The notes under the pieces were generated by a model. It was not told the DNA's origin. It saw only the letters and a program-made list of their open reading frames with translations, and made no database searches. This document shows, piece after piece, positions 6,816 to 13,087 of a DNA stretch of 13,087 bases. How positions within the stretch are numbered: the stretch's first letter is position 1; each line of letters begins with the position of its first letter. The position numbers and the translations under genes are program-made. The DNA is from an uncultured Leucobacter sp. (GTDB lineage: Bacteria; Actinomycetota; Actinomycetes; Actinomycetales; Microbacteriaceae), in the NCBI GenBank assembly GCA_937872275.1, contig CALMSE010000324.1:1-13087 (forward strand). The letters run 5' to 3'.

Positions 6816-8138
6816 ATGGAACGACGTTCCGAGAAGATGAACATCACGACGTTCATGCTGCCCGCCGGCTACCACAAGGACAGCTGGCGGCTCGAGGGCA
6901 GCCGCGCCGAGGAGCTCGGCTTCCTCGACTTCGTCGCCGAGCTCACGCTGCTCGCCGAGGAGGCGAAGCTCGACGCGGTGTTCTTCGGCGACATCGTCAC
7001 CGCCGACACGATCCTGCGCAACGACGTGAAGATGAACGGCCTCTACGAGCCGATCACGGTGCTCTCGGCCCTCGCCGCCCGCACCAGCCGCATCGGCCTC
7101 ATCGGCACCGTCTCGACCACCTTCTCCGAGCCGTACAACCTCGCCCGGCAGATCATGGGCATCGACCACATGAGCGGCGGGCGCGCCGGCTGGAACATCG
7201 TCACGAGCTCGCGCGGCAACCAGAACTTCGGCCTCGAGGAGATGCCCGACCCCGAGGACCGGTACCGGCGCGCGCAGGAGTACCTGCGGGTGGTCACTCA
7301 GCTCTGGGACAGTTGGGACGAGGGCGCCGTGGTGACCGACCGCGCGCGCGGTGTCTGGGCGGAGACCGAGCGGCTGCACCGCATCGACCACCACGGAGAG
7401 TTCTTCGACGTGCAGGGCCCGCTCAACATGCGCCGCTCACTGCAGGGACGACCGATCATCGTGCAGGCCGGATCGTCGGGCCCGGGCATCGACCTCGGCT
7501 CCTCGTACGCCGACTGCATCTACACGGCGCAGCCCGACAAGCAGCGCGCGCAGGAGTACTACGCCGACTACAAGCGGGTCGTCGCGGGCAAGGGGCGCAA
7601 CCCCGCGCAGGTGAAGATCCTGCCGGGGCTCGTGCCGATCCTCGGCGACACCGAGCGCGAGGCGCACGAGCTCGCGGATCACCTCGCCTCGCTCGTCAAC
7701 CTCGAGTTCGGCATCAGCCAGCTCGAGGCGAGCCACCGCATGGATCTCTCGGGCATCGACGTCGACGACCGCATCCCGGTCGATCGCTTCCCCGAGCGGT
7801 TCCCGACCAGCCGCTCGGCGATCTTCAAGCGCCGCGCGCTCGAAGACGGGCTGACCCTGCGCGAGCTCATCATCGAGGACGCGCGCGGAACCGGCCACGG
7901 CTTCTTCATCGGCACGGCGGCGCAGGCGGCCGAGTACATGATCGACTGGTTCGACGACCGGGCGTGCGACGGCTTCAACGTCAACGCCCCCTTCATGCCC
8001 GGCGGCATGGAGGCGATGTGCCGGGGGCTCATCCCCGAGCTCCAGGAGCGCGGCTACTTCCGCGAGGACTACGCGGGCAGCACCCTGCGCGAGCACCTCG
8101 GCCTCGACGCCCCCGCCCGCGCGCTGAAGAGGGGCTGA
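6816..8138 (+). CDS. Flavin-dependent monooxygenase, LLM class (NtaA/SnaA/DszA family)
   Basis: A 440-residue luciferase-like (TIM-barrel) monooxygenase of the NtaA/SnaA/DszA/DmoA group. These use reduced FMN from a separate reductase and oxygen, often to split C-N or C-S bonds (nitrilotriacetate, dibenzothiophene sulfone, dimethyl sulfide) or to oxidise a ring. Family markers: FMLPAGYHKDSWR (13-25), FFGDIVTADT (56-65), EPITVLSALAART (78-90), IGLIGTVSTTFSEPYNLAR (93-111), the hallmark SGGRAGWNIVTS (120-131), and PIIVQAGSSGPGIDLG (213-228). The start at 6816 has AAGGAGA (6804-6810) 5 bases away; a Met at codon 8 is the alternative. It is 3 bases upstream of the first alcohol dehydrogenase. No flavin reductase is found in the window, so the partner must be encoded elsewhere. 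The substrate is unknown. Confidence 0.93.
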   Translation: MERRSEKMNITTFMLPAGYHKDSWRLEGSRAEELGFLDFVAELTLLAEEAKLDAVFFGDIVTADTILRNDVKMNGLYEPITVLSALAARTSRIGLIGTVSTTFSEPYNLARQIMGIDHMSGGRAGWNIVTSSRGNQNFGLEEMPDPEDRYRRAQEYLRVVTQLWDSWDEGAVVTDRARGVWAETERLHRIDHHGEFFDVQGPLNMRRSLQGRPIIVQAGSSGPGIDLGSSYADCIYTAQPDKQRAQEYYADYKRVVAGKGRNPAQVKILPGLVPILGDTEREAHELADHLASLVNLEFGISQLEASHRMDLSGIDVDDRIPVDRFPERFPTSRSAIFKRRALEDGLTLRELIIEDARGTGHGFFIGTAAQAAEYMIDWFDDRACDGFNVNAPFMPGGMEAMCRGLIPELQERGYFREDYAGSTLREHLGLDAPARALKRG

Positions 8139-8141
8139 GCC

Positions 8142-9242
8142 GTGACCGAAACGACTGCCACCGCCGCGGTACTGCGCGAGCTCGGCTCGCCCCTGGCGAT
8201 CGAGGAGATCCGCCTCGACTCGCCGGCCTCGCACGAGGTGCGCGTGCGCGTACGCGCGAGCGGCATCTGCCGGAGCGATCTCACGGTGTCGGGCACCGAT
8301 CACGGCTTCCCGCTTCCGCTGCTGCTCGGGCACGAGATCGCCGGCGTCGTCGAGGAGATCGGCAGCGAGGTCTCCGAGCTGCGGCCGGGCGACCACGTCG
8401 TCGCCTGCCCGGTGAACCAGTGCGGCCTCTGCGGGGAGTGCCGCAGCGGCCGCCCCTTCCGCTGCGAGCGCCGCACGAACGGCCGGGCCCCCGGCGAGGC
8501 GCCCCGGGTCACGGTCGGAGGCGAGCGGGCCACGCAGTTCATCGGCATCGGCGGCTTCGCGGATCGCATGGTGATCCACGAGAACCAGCTCGTGCGCATC
8601 CCCGACGAGGTGCCCTTCGAGATCGCCTGCCTGCTCGGGTGCGGCGTCGCGACCGGCCTGGGCTCGGCGCTCAACACCGGCCGGGTCGGCACGGGCGACA
8701 CCGTGCTCGTGGTCGGCTGCGGCGGCGTCGGGCTGAACGTGGTGCAGGGCGCGCGCCTCGCCGGCGCTCAGCGCGTCATCGCCCTCGACCGGAACCCGGA
8801 CGCGCTGCGGCTCGCGCTGGAGATGGGGGCGACCGACGTCGTGAGCGCCGACGACGAGGATCCAGCGGCCGCGGTGAGGACCATCACCGGGGGCGCCGGG
8901 GTGTCCCACGCATTCGAGGTCATCGGCCTGCCCCAGACCCTCGACCTGGCGCTCGAGGCGCTGCGCAAGGGCGGGGTCGCCTATCTCGTCGGCGTGCAGA
9001 AGCCCGACGCGGTGCTGGGCATCCCCTTCCGGCACTTCTTCGAGCAGAAGGCGGTGCGCGGCGTGGCGATGGGCTCGTCGAACCCCCATATCGACCTGCC
9101 GAAGTACGCGGACCTCTACCTGCAGGGCCGCCTCCAGCTCGACCCGCTCGTGGCCAACCGCATCTCCCTCGAAGAGGTGAACGGCGGGTTCGACCGCCTG
9201 CGCGAGGGCGGCCTCGCCCGCTCGGTGATCCTCTTCGACTGA
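8142..9242 (+). CDS. Zinc-dependent alcohol dehydrogenase, copy 1
   Basis: A 366-residue medium-chain dehydrogenase that would interconvert an alcohol and its aldehyde or ketone with NAD. Catalytic zinc ligands are C43 (GICRSD), H64 with E65 (GHEIAG) and C167 (LLGCGVATG). Structural zinc cysteines are complete: C94, C97, C100 and C108. The nucleotide site is GCGGVG (192-197), and D216 at the end of the second strand points to NAD rather than NADP. The start is GTG at 8142, three bases after the monooxygenase stop, with AGAGGGG (8128-8134) as binding site; translation is likely coupled to the monooxygenase. It is a close paralogue of the 10316-11416 gene, of equal length. The last plus-strand gene before the convergent LysR gene. 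Confidence 0.94.
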   Translation: MTETTATAAVLRELGSPLAIEEIRLDSPASHEVRVRVRASGICRSDLTVSGTDHGFPLPLLLGHEIAGVVEEIGSEVSELRPGDHVVACPVNQCGLCGECRSGRPFRCERRTNGRAPGEAPRVTVGGERATQFIGIGGFADRMVIHENQLVRIPDEVPFEIACLLGCGVATGLGSALNTGRVGTGDTVLVVGCGGVGLNVVQGARLAGAQRVIALDRNPDALRLALEMGATDVVSADDEDPAAAVRTITGGAGVSHAFEVIGLPQTLDLALEALRKGGVAYLVGVQKPDAVLGIPFRHFFEQKAVRGVAMGSSNPHIDLPKYADLYLQGRLQLDPLVANRISLEEVNGGFDRLREGGLARSVILFD

Positions 9243-9267
9243 CGACACGATGATGCGGTATCAGCTC

Positions 9268-9304
9268 GCGCGCCGGAAGAGGCCCGGCCCGGCCCGGTGC
9301 GCGC
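9268..9304. terminator. Possible hairpin between convergent genes
   Basis: GCGCGC (9268-9273) can pair with GCGCGC (9299-9304), extended by CGG/CCG after a 2-base bulge, with a loop of about 17 bases. It lies in the 64-base gap between the stop codons of the alcohol dehydrogenase and the LysR gene, where a two-way terminator would be expected. There is no T run, and GC-rich spacers form such pairs easily. Confidence 0.3.
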
Positions 9305-9306
9305 CC

Positions 9307-10257
9307 TCAGGTGTTCGGATACCCCGAGAACACCTCGCGCGCCGACTCCATCCACTGCCGGCACAGCAGGCTGGGACGCGCCTCGTGAGGCAGCACGAGA
9401 CTGATGTCGAGCGGCAGGGACGAGCGCTCGTCGAGGGGCACCACGGCGACCTTGAAGCCGTCGACCGAGTAGGCCAGCGCATACTGCTCGTACGAGAGCC
9501 CGAGGTACCCGCCGCGTCCCACGAAGGCGCGCAGGGTGGCCATGCTGCGGGTCGTATGGGCGATGCGCGGGCTGACGCCCGCCTTGGCGAAGAGGCGCAG
9601 GTACTGCTCGTACATCGGCGCGGTGCCGAGCAGCACGAAGGGCTCGTCGGCGACCGCCTCGAGCGGCACCTGACTCGGCCCGTCGGCGGCCGCGAGCGGA
9701 TGGGAGCTCGGCAGCACCAGGCTCGGCGCCATGGAGAAGAGCGGGAAGTGCTCGAGCCGGTGGTCGATGCCCACGTCGTACATGAAGGCCACGTCGATGC
9801 TGCCCCGCAGCAGGCGATCCTGCAGCACCTCGTGGGTGTCCTCGAAGAACTCGACCGTCGCGTTCGGGTACTGGGTGATGAAGTGGCTCTGCGTGGCCGG
9901 GAGCAGCAGCGGCGCGATGGCGGTGTTGCAGCCCACCAGCAGCCGCCCCGAGTTGGCGCCCCCCTGGCCGGTGAAGACCGCCTCGAAGTCGTCCAGCTCG
10001 GCGAGCAGGGTGCGGGCGAGGCCGAGCGCGGACTCGCCCGAGGGCGTCAGCACCAGGCCCTTCGCCTTGTGCCTGATGCACAGCCGCACGCCGAGGGTGG
10101 ATTCGAGCTGGTCGATCGAGTGCGAGATCGCGCTGGGCGCCAGGTGCAGCACCCGGGCGGCCTCGGCGAGCTTGCCGGTCTCGGCGGCCACGACGAAGTG
10201 CTGCAGCTGCTTCACGGTGACATTGGGCAGCCGGTACCCCAGCGACGACGTGGTCAT
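9307..10257 (-). CDS. LysR-type transcriptional regulator
   Basis: A 316-residue LysR family regulator. The DNA-binding helix-turn-helix lies at about residues 14-73 (TVKQLQHFVVAAETGKLAEA, then LAPSAISHSIDQLESTLG and LTPSGESAL), followed by a linker helix and an effector-binding domain from about 103 (GRLLVGCNTAIAPLLLPA) to about 305. Typical family length. The chosen ATG at 10257 has no clear Shine-Dalgarno site, but TAGCGT on the minus strand (10269-10264) sits 6 bases before it, which fits a leaderless transcript. It is divergent from the second alcohol dehydrogenase, 58 bases apart, and converges on the first; it probably controls the adjacent pair and perhaps the whole locus. The inducer would be a substrate or intermediate of the pathway. 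Confidence 0.94.
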   Translation of the reverse strand: MTTSSLGYRLPNVTVKQLQHFVVAAETGKLAEAARVLHLAPSAISHSIDQLESTLGVRLCIRHKAKGLVLTPSGESALGLARTLLAELDDFEAVFTGQGGANSGRLLVGCNTAIAPLLLPATQSHFITQYPNATVEFFEDTHEVLQDRLLRGSIDVAFMYDVGIDHRLEHFPLFSMAPSLVLPSSHPLAAADGPSQVPLEAVADEPFVLLGTAPMYEQYLRLFAKAGVSPRIAHTTRSMATLRAFVGRGGYLGLSYEQYALAYSVDGFKVAVVPLDERSSLPLDISLVLPHEARPSLLCRQWMESAREVFSGYPNT

Positions 10258-10263
10258 GCACCC

Positions 10264-10269
10264 ACGCTA
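10264..10269 (-). promoter_or_regulatory. Possible -10 element for a leaderless LysR transcript
   Basis: The minus strand reads TAGCGT here, a TANNNT-type -10 hexamer, with 6 bases to the ATG at 10257. In actinobacteria this spacing is seen for leaderless mRNAs. The absence of a convincing ribosome binding site before the LysR start supports it; no -35 element was identified. Confidence 0.35.
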
Positions 10270-10273
10270 CCCC

Positions 10274-10285
10274 CGCCCGCGGGCG
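10274..10285. promoter_or_regulatory. 12-bp perfect palindrome in the LysR/alcohol dehydrogenase intergenic region
   Basis: CGCCCGCGGGCG is its own reverse complement and lies near the middle of the 58-base divergent gap. It is a possible operator, though it is more GC-rich than the usual LysR T-N11-A site and such palindromes arise by chance at this base composition. Confidence 0.3.
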
Positions 10286-10315
10286 ATCGGCGGGATCCGA
10301 AGAACGGAGAAGACG

Positions 10316-11416
10316 ATGAATAACACCGGCAATGCCGCGGTGGTGGAGGTGCTCGACGGCACCTTCCGGGTGCGCGAGCTCGAGTTCGGCCGACCGCTCG
10401 GCCGCGAGGTGCGGGTCGAGGTGCGCGCGGCCGGGCTGTGCCACTCCGATCTCAACGTCGCCGGCGTCGACCGCGGGCGGCCGCTGCCGTTGATCGCCGG
10501 GCACGAGCTCGCCGGCGTGGTGGTCGAGGTCGGTCCCGCCGTCGCGTCGCTGCGAGTGGGGGATCACGTGGTCGGCACCGAGGTGCGCGCCTGCGGCGAC
10601 TGCATCAGGTGCCGGGTGGGGCGCCCCACGCTCTGCCTCGACCCCGGCGCGCTCGAACGGCCGGCCGGCGCCCCTCCGCGCGCGACGCGCGAGGGCGCGC
10701 GGGTCGACACGCTCGGCGTCTCCGCCTTCGCCCGCTACTCGATCGCCGACGAGCGCCAGTTCGTGAGGATTCCCGAGGCGGTCCCCTTCCCGCAGGCCAG
10801 CCTGCTCGCCTGCGGGGTGTCGACCGGGGTGGGCGCGGCGCTCAACGTGGCCGGAGTGCGGCCGGGCGAGACCGTGGCGGTGTTCGGGCTCGGCGGCGTC
10901 GGCCTCAACGTCGTGAGCGGCGCCGCGATCGCCGGTGCCCGGACGATCGTCGCCGTCGACGTCGACGAGCGCAAGCTCGAACTCGCCGGACGATTCGGCG
11001 CGACGCACACGGTGCACAGTGCGCAGCTCGACGCGCTCGACGAGATCGCCCGCGCAGCGCCCCTGGGCGTCGACCACGCCTTCGACGCCGTCGGCATCAC
11101 CGAGGTCACGCAGACGGCGCTCCGCTCGCTTGCCCGAGGCGGCACCGTCTACCTCATCGGCATCCCGAGGCCCGGCGAGCTGCTCACGATCGACACGATG
11201 GCCGAGATGATCGGGGCGCAGCGGGCCGTGCGCGGAGTGTACATGGGCGGCACCAACCCTGCCCGCGACCTCCCGCTCTACGCCGAGCTCTACCTGAGCG
11301 GCAGGCTGCCGCTCGACGCCCTCGTCTCCGAATGCGTCTCGATCCACGACATCAACCGCGCCTACGCCGAGCCGGCGGCCGGCGGCGCCCGCGCCGTGAT
11401 CACCGACTTCGCGTGA
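10316..11416 (+). CDS. Zinc-dependent alcohol dehydrogenase, copy 2
   Basis: A 366-residue medium-chain zinc dehydrogenase, paralogous to the gene at 8142-9242. Catalytic zinc ligands: C42 (GLCHSD), H63/E64 (GHELAG) and C166 (LLACGVSTG). Structural zinc: C93, C96, C99, C107. Nucleotide motif GLGGVG (191-196), with D215 favouring NAD. The C-terminal part AVRGVYMGGTNPARDLPLYA closely parallels AVRGVAMGSSNPHIDLPKYA of copy 1. The ATG at 10316 has GGAGA (10306-10310) 5 bases upstream; the reading frame stays open further upstream, but that extension lies antisense to the LysR gene and lacks family similarity. It is divergent from LysR and 46 bases upstream of the M24 gene. The two copies may act on different alcohols, or run at successive steps. 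Confidence 0.94.
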   Translation: MNNTGNAAVVEVLDGTFRVRELEFGRPLGREVRVEVRAAGLCHSDLNVAGVDRGRPLPLIAGHELAGVVVEVGPAVASLRVGDHVVGTEVRACGDCIRCRVGRPTLCLDPGALERPAGAPPRATREGARVDTLGVSAFARYSIADERQFVRIPEAVPFPQASLLACGVSTGVGAALNVAGVRPGETVAVFGLGGVGLNVVSGAAIAGARTIVAVDVDERKLELAGRFGATHTVHSAQLDALDEIARAAPLGVDHAFDAVGITEVTQTALRSLARGGTVYLIGIPRPGELLTIDTMAEMIGAQRAVRGVYMGGTNPARDLPLYAELYLSGRLPLDALVSECVSIHDINRAYAEPAAGGARAVITDFA

Positions 11417-11462
11417 CGCGCGGCCCCGACCACCCCCATCACTGAAGAGTAAGGACACCATC

Positions 11463-12614
11463 ATGACCGCAGCCACCACCCAGGAGCTCACCCAGATTCC
11501 CGTCTCGGAGCTGAAGGATCGCATCGCCAGGATCAGAGCCGAGATGCGGGCGCGAGACATCGACGTGCTGCTCGTCGCGGGTTTGCAGGACATCTTCAAT
11601 CGCGGCCATGTGCGCTACATCTCGAACCTCGGCGGCGGCGGCATGATCGTGCTGCCGCTCGAGGGGAACCTCACGCACTTCATCCACCCGGTGCTCGCCC
11701 AGTCGCCGAAGATCGACAAGGTGGGGCCCATCCGCGAGTTCATCGACGTGCGCCCCTTCGGCGATGGGGCGTACGGCTTCGCGAACGACTCGGTCGGCCT
11801 GATCAAGAGCATGAACCCGACGGGCAAGGTCGGCTACGTCGGCGGCCCGGCGATCGGCATCGCGGTCTACGAGGCTCTGCGCGAGGCGGTCGGCGACGCG
11901 CGCATCGTCGACGCGAGCGACATCTTCTGGAAGCTGCGGGCGGTGAAGAGCGAGAACGAGATCGCCCTCATGCGCCGATCGGCGGTGCTCGCCGACGACT
12001 GCTACGACGCGCTGGAGCAGATCGTCGCCCCGGGGGTCGCCGACTACACGGTCTACGCCGAGGCCAAGCGATACCTCTTCGAGCACCGGTCCCCGTACTC
12101 CCTCGAGGTCATCGACGCCGACGGGCCCTACCTGAACTTCGACCGCCACCCGACCGGCGACGTGCTCACCGCGGGCGGCGCCCTCTTCATGGAGGTGACC
12201 CCCGCCATCGGCGGCTACTACGCGCAGCTGCCCTTCTGCATGCCGGTGGGGGAGCTCAGCCCCGAGCTCAAGCGTCTGGCGAAGGCGTGGGAGGCGGGCT
12301 TCGCGCTGGGCGAGTCGATGCTGAGGCCCGGCACGCTCGTCTCCGACGTGTCGAAGGCGATGCGGGAGGAGATCGCGGCGAACGGGGCGATCAACCCCTT
12401 CTCGCACGGACACGCGATCGGGCTCGACGTCTCCGACGGCTGGGTACTGGGAGACCGCACCGAGATCGCGCTGCAGCCGGGCATGACGATGGCCGTGCAC
12501 CCGGCGGCCATCACCGAGATCGCGGGCCCCGGCTTCACCGCGGGGTACACCTACCTCATCACCGAGGACGGCGCCGAGCGGCTGAGCCGGCACGACTTCC
12601 ACTACGGCTGGTAG
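11463..12614 (+). CDS. M24 (creatinase/prolidase fold) protein lacking the usual metal site
   Basis: A 383-residue protein with the two-domain layout of the family: an N-terminal creatinase-like domain (about 15-155) and a C-terminal pita-bread domain (about 165-380), joined at WKLRAVKSENEIALMRRSA. In metal-dependent Xaa-Pro peptidases the ligands are D, D, H, E, E. Aligned by eye they are here E244 (LFMEVTPAIGGYY), Q255 (11 residues later, as in the family), H317 (HGHAIGLDV), H346 (MAVHPAA) and G361 (TAGYTYLITEDG). The downstream catalytic His of DVHE is S324. A dinuclear metal site thus looks impossible, as in creatinase, which uses the same fold without metal, although creatinase keeps the Glu where this protein has H346. 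Likely a small-molecule hydrolase or lyase of the pathway rather than a peptidase. Start at 11463 has AAGGA (11451-11455). Confidence 0.88.
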   Translation: MTAATTQELTQIPVSELKDRIARIRAEMRARDIDVLLVAGLQDIFNRGHVRYISNLGGGGMIVLPLEGNLTHFIHPVLAQSPKIDKVGPIREFIDVRPFGDGAYGFANDSVGLIKSMNPTGKVGYVGGPAIGIAVYEALREAVGDARIVDASDIFWKLRAVKSENEIALMRRSAVLADDCYDALEQIVAPGVADYTVYAEAKRYLFEHRSPYSLEVIDADGPYLNFDRHPTGDVLTAGGALFMEVTPAIGGYYAQLPFCMPVGELSPELKRLAKAWEAGFALGESMLRPGTLVSDVSKAMREEIAANGAINPFSHGHAIGLDVSDGWVLGDRTEIALQPGMTMAVHPAAITEIAGPGFTAGYTYLITEDGAERLSRHDFHYGW

Positions 12615-12632
12615 GTCTCCGCCGGAACGAGT

Positions 12633-12669
12633 GCCGCCTCGGGCCCCGCGACCGCGGGCCCGAGGCGGC
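12633..12669. terminator. Strong two-way terminator hairpin between convergent genes
   Basis: A perfect 14-bp inverted repeat with arms at 12633-12646 (GCCGCCTCGGGCCC) and 12656-12669, around a 9-base loop, fills the 69-base gap between the stop codons of the M24 gene and the acyl-CoA synthetase. Position, length and symmetry indicate a bidirectional terminator; there is no T tract on either side, as is common in high-GC actinobacteria. Confidence 0.75.
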
Positions 12670-12683
12670 TTCGGCTTCTGCGG

Positions 12684-13087
12684 CTACCCTCCGAACCGGG
12701 CCCGCAGATCCGCCTTGCGGATCTTGCCGGAGGCGGTGCGGGGGAACTCCTCGATGATCACCACGTTCTTCGGCAGCTTGTACCGGGCGAGCCGGCCATC
12801 GAGCGCAGCCCGCACCGCCTCGGTCGAGAGCTGGGCGGGATCCGCTCCCTCGCGCAGGGTGAGCACGGCCCAGGGCACCTCGCCCCATCGCTCGTCGGGC
12901 ACGCCGATCACCGCGGCGCCCGTGACGCCGTCGAGGCCGTAGAGCAGATCCTCGATCTCGGCGGGGTAGATGTTCTCCCCGCCCGAGATGATCATGTCCT
13001 TCAGGCGGTCCGAGATGTAGAGGTAGCCGTCATCGTCGAGGTAGCCGAGGTCGCCCGAGCGCAGCCAGCCGTCCGGGGTGAACGCCG
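12684..13087 (-). CDS. Acyl-CoA synthetase (AMP-binding, ANL superfamily), C-terminal part
   Basis: The last 133 residues of an adenylate-forming enzyme whose 5' part lies beyond the window edge. Visible are GWLRSGDLGYLDDDGYLYIS (13067-13012, the ATP-ribose-binding Asp of the GD motif), the hinge motif DRLKDMIISGGENIYPAEIE leading into the C-terminal swivel domain, LARYKLPKNVVIIEEFPRT and the invariant lysine region SGKIRK, ending soon after in ADLRARFGG. Such enzymes activate a carboxylic acid to an acyl-AMP and then acyl-CoA. The chain length or ring specificity is set in the missing N-terminal domain. It converges on the M24 gene, separated by the strong hairpin, so it is transcribed apart; chemically it would suit the acid made by the aldehyde dehydrogenase. 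Confidence 0.93.
   Translation of the reverse strand, partial: AFTPDGWLRSGDLGYLDDDGYLYISDRLKDMIISGGENIYPAEIEDLLYGLDGVTGAAVIGVPDERWGEVPWAVLTLREGADPAQLSTEAVRAALDGRLARYKLPKNVVIIEEFPRTASGKIRKADLRARFGG

Noticed and set aside
6770..9253. 827-residue plus-strand open frame overlapping the monooxygenase and alcohol dehydrogenase
   Set aside because: It is the +1-shifted reading of two genes with full family motifs and is composed mainly of Arg, Ala, Pro and Gly.
9731..10315. N-terminal extension of the second alcohol dehydrogenase
   Set aside because: The extension lies antisense to LysR, has no similarity to the family, and the ATG at 10316 with GGAGA and a length equal to the paralogue is a better start.
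9116..11599. 827-residue minus-strand open frame spanning LysR and both flanking alcohol dehydrogenase regions
   Set aside because: It runs antisense to clear genes or in the wrong frame of LysR, with an alanine/arginine-rich composition; the LysR gene in another frame explains the locus.

Overview
The window is GC-rich throughout (about 70% by eye), with G or C at nearly every third codon position and short Shine-Dalgarno-led operons. This suggests a high-GC actinobacterium, possibly a member of Microbacteriaceae; the placement is inferred from composition and gene style only. No rRNA, tRNA, CRISPR array, transposase, integrase or phage gene was seen. Almost every base belongs to a complete metabolic, transport or regulatory gene, so this looks like a chromosomal catabolic locus.

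Layout. (1) Bases 1-208 hold the possible start of a divergent minus-strand gene, a small hairpin and a very AT-rich island (about 73-130) that is the best candidate for the main promoter/operator region. (2) Bases 209-9242 form a plus-strand run: MmgE/PrpD-family protein, NAD(P)-dependent aldehyde dehydrogenase, an SsuABC/TauABC-type ABC importer (lipoprotein, two different permeases, ATPase), an NtaA/SnaA/DszA-type flavin-dependent monooxygenase, and a zinc alcohol dehydrogenase. The largest internal gaps (142 and 103 bases) carry GC-rich hairpins and repeats and could split the run into sub-operons. (3) A LysR-type regulator lies on the minus strand (9307-10257). (4) Divergent from it, with only 58 bases between, come a second, paralogous zinc alcohol dehydrogenase and an M24 (creatinase/prolidase fold) protein that has lost almost all metal ligands. 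(5) A 14-bp perfect hairpin separates this pair from a convergent minus-strand acyl-CoA synthetase, of which only the C-terminal part is in the window.

How the genes may work together (inference). A small organic compound, bound outside the membrane by the lipoprotein, is imported. The monooxygenase, which belongs to a family that often cleaves C-N or C-S bonds, could release an alcohol or aldehyde. The two alcohol dehydrogenases and the aldehyde dehydrogenase could carry this to an acid, and the acyl-CoA synthetase could activate that acid. The MmgE/PrpD protein (isomerase, dehydratase, decarboxylase or epimerase) and the non-canonical M24 hydrolase would handle further intermediates. The LysR protein is the likely substrate- or intermediate-responsive switch. 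The substrate cannot be read from the sequence; a nitrogen- or sulfur-containing organic acid is a reasonable guess. No flavin reductase for the monooxygenase is present in the window.
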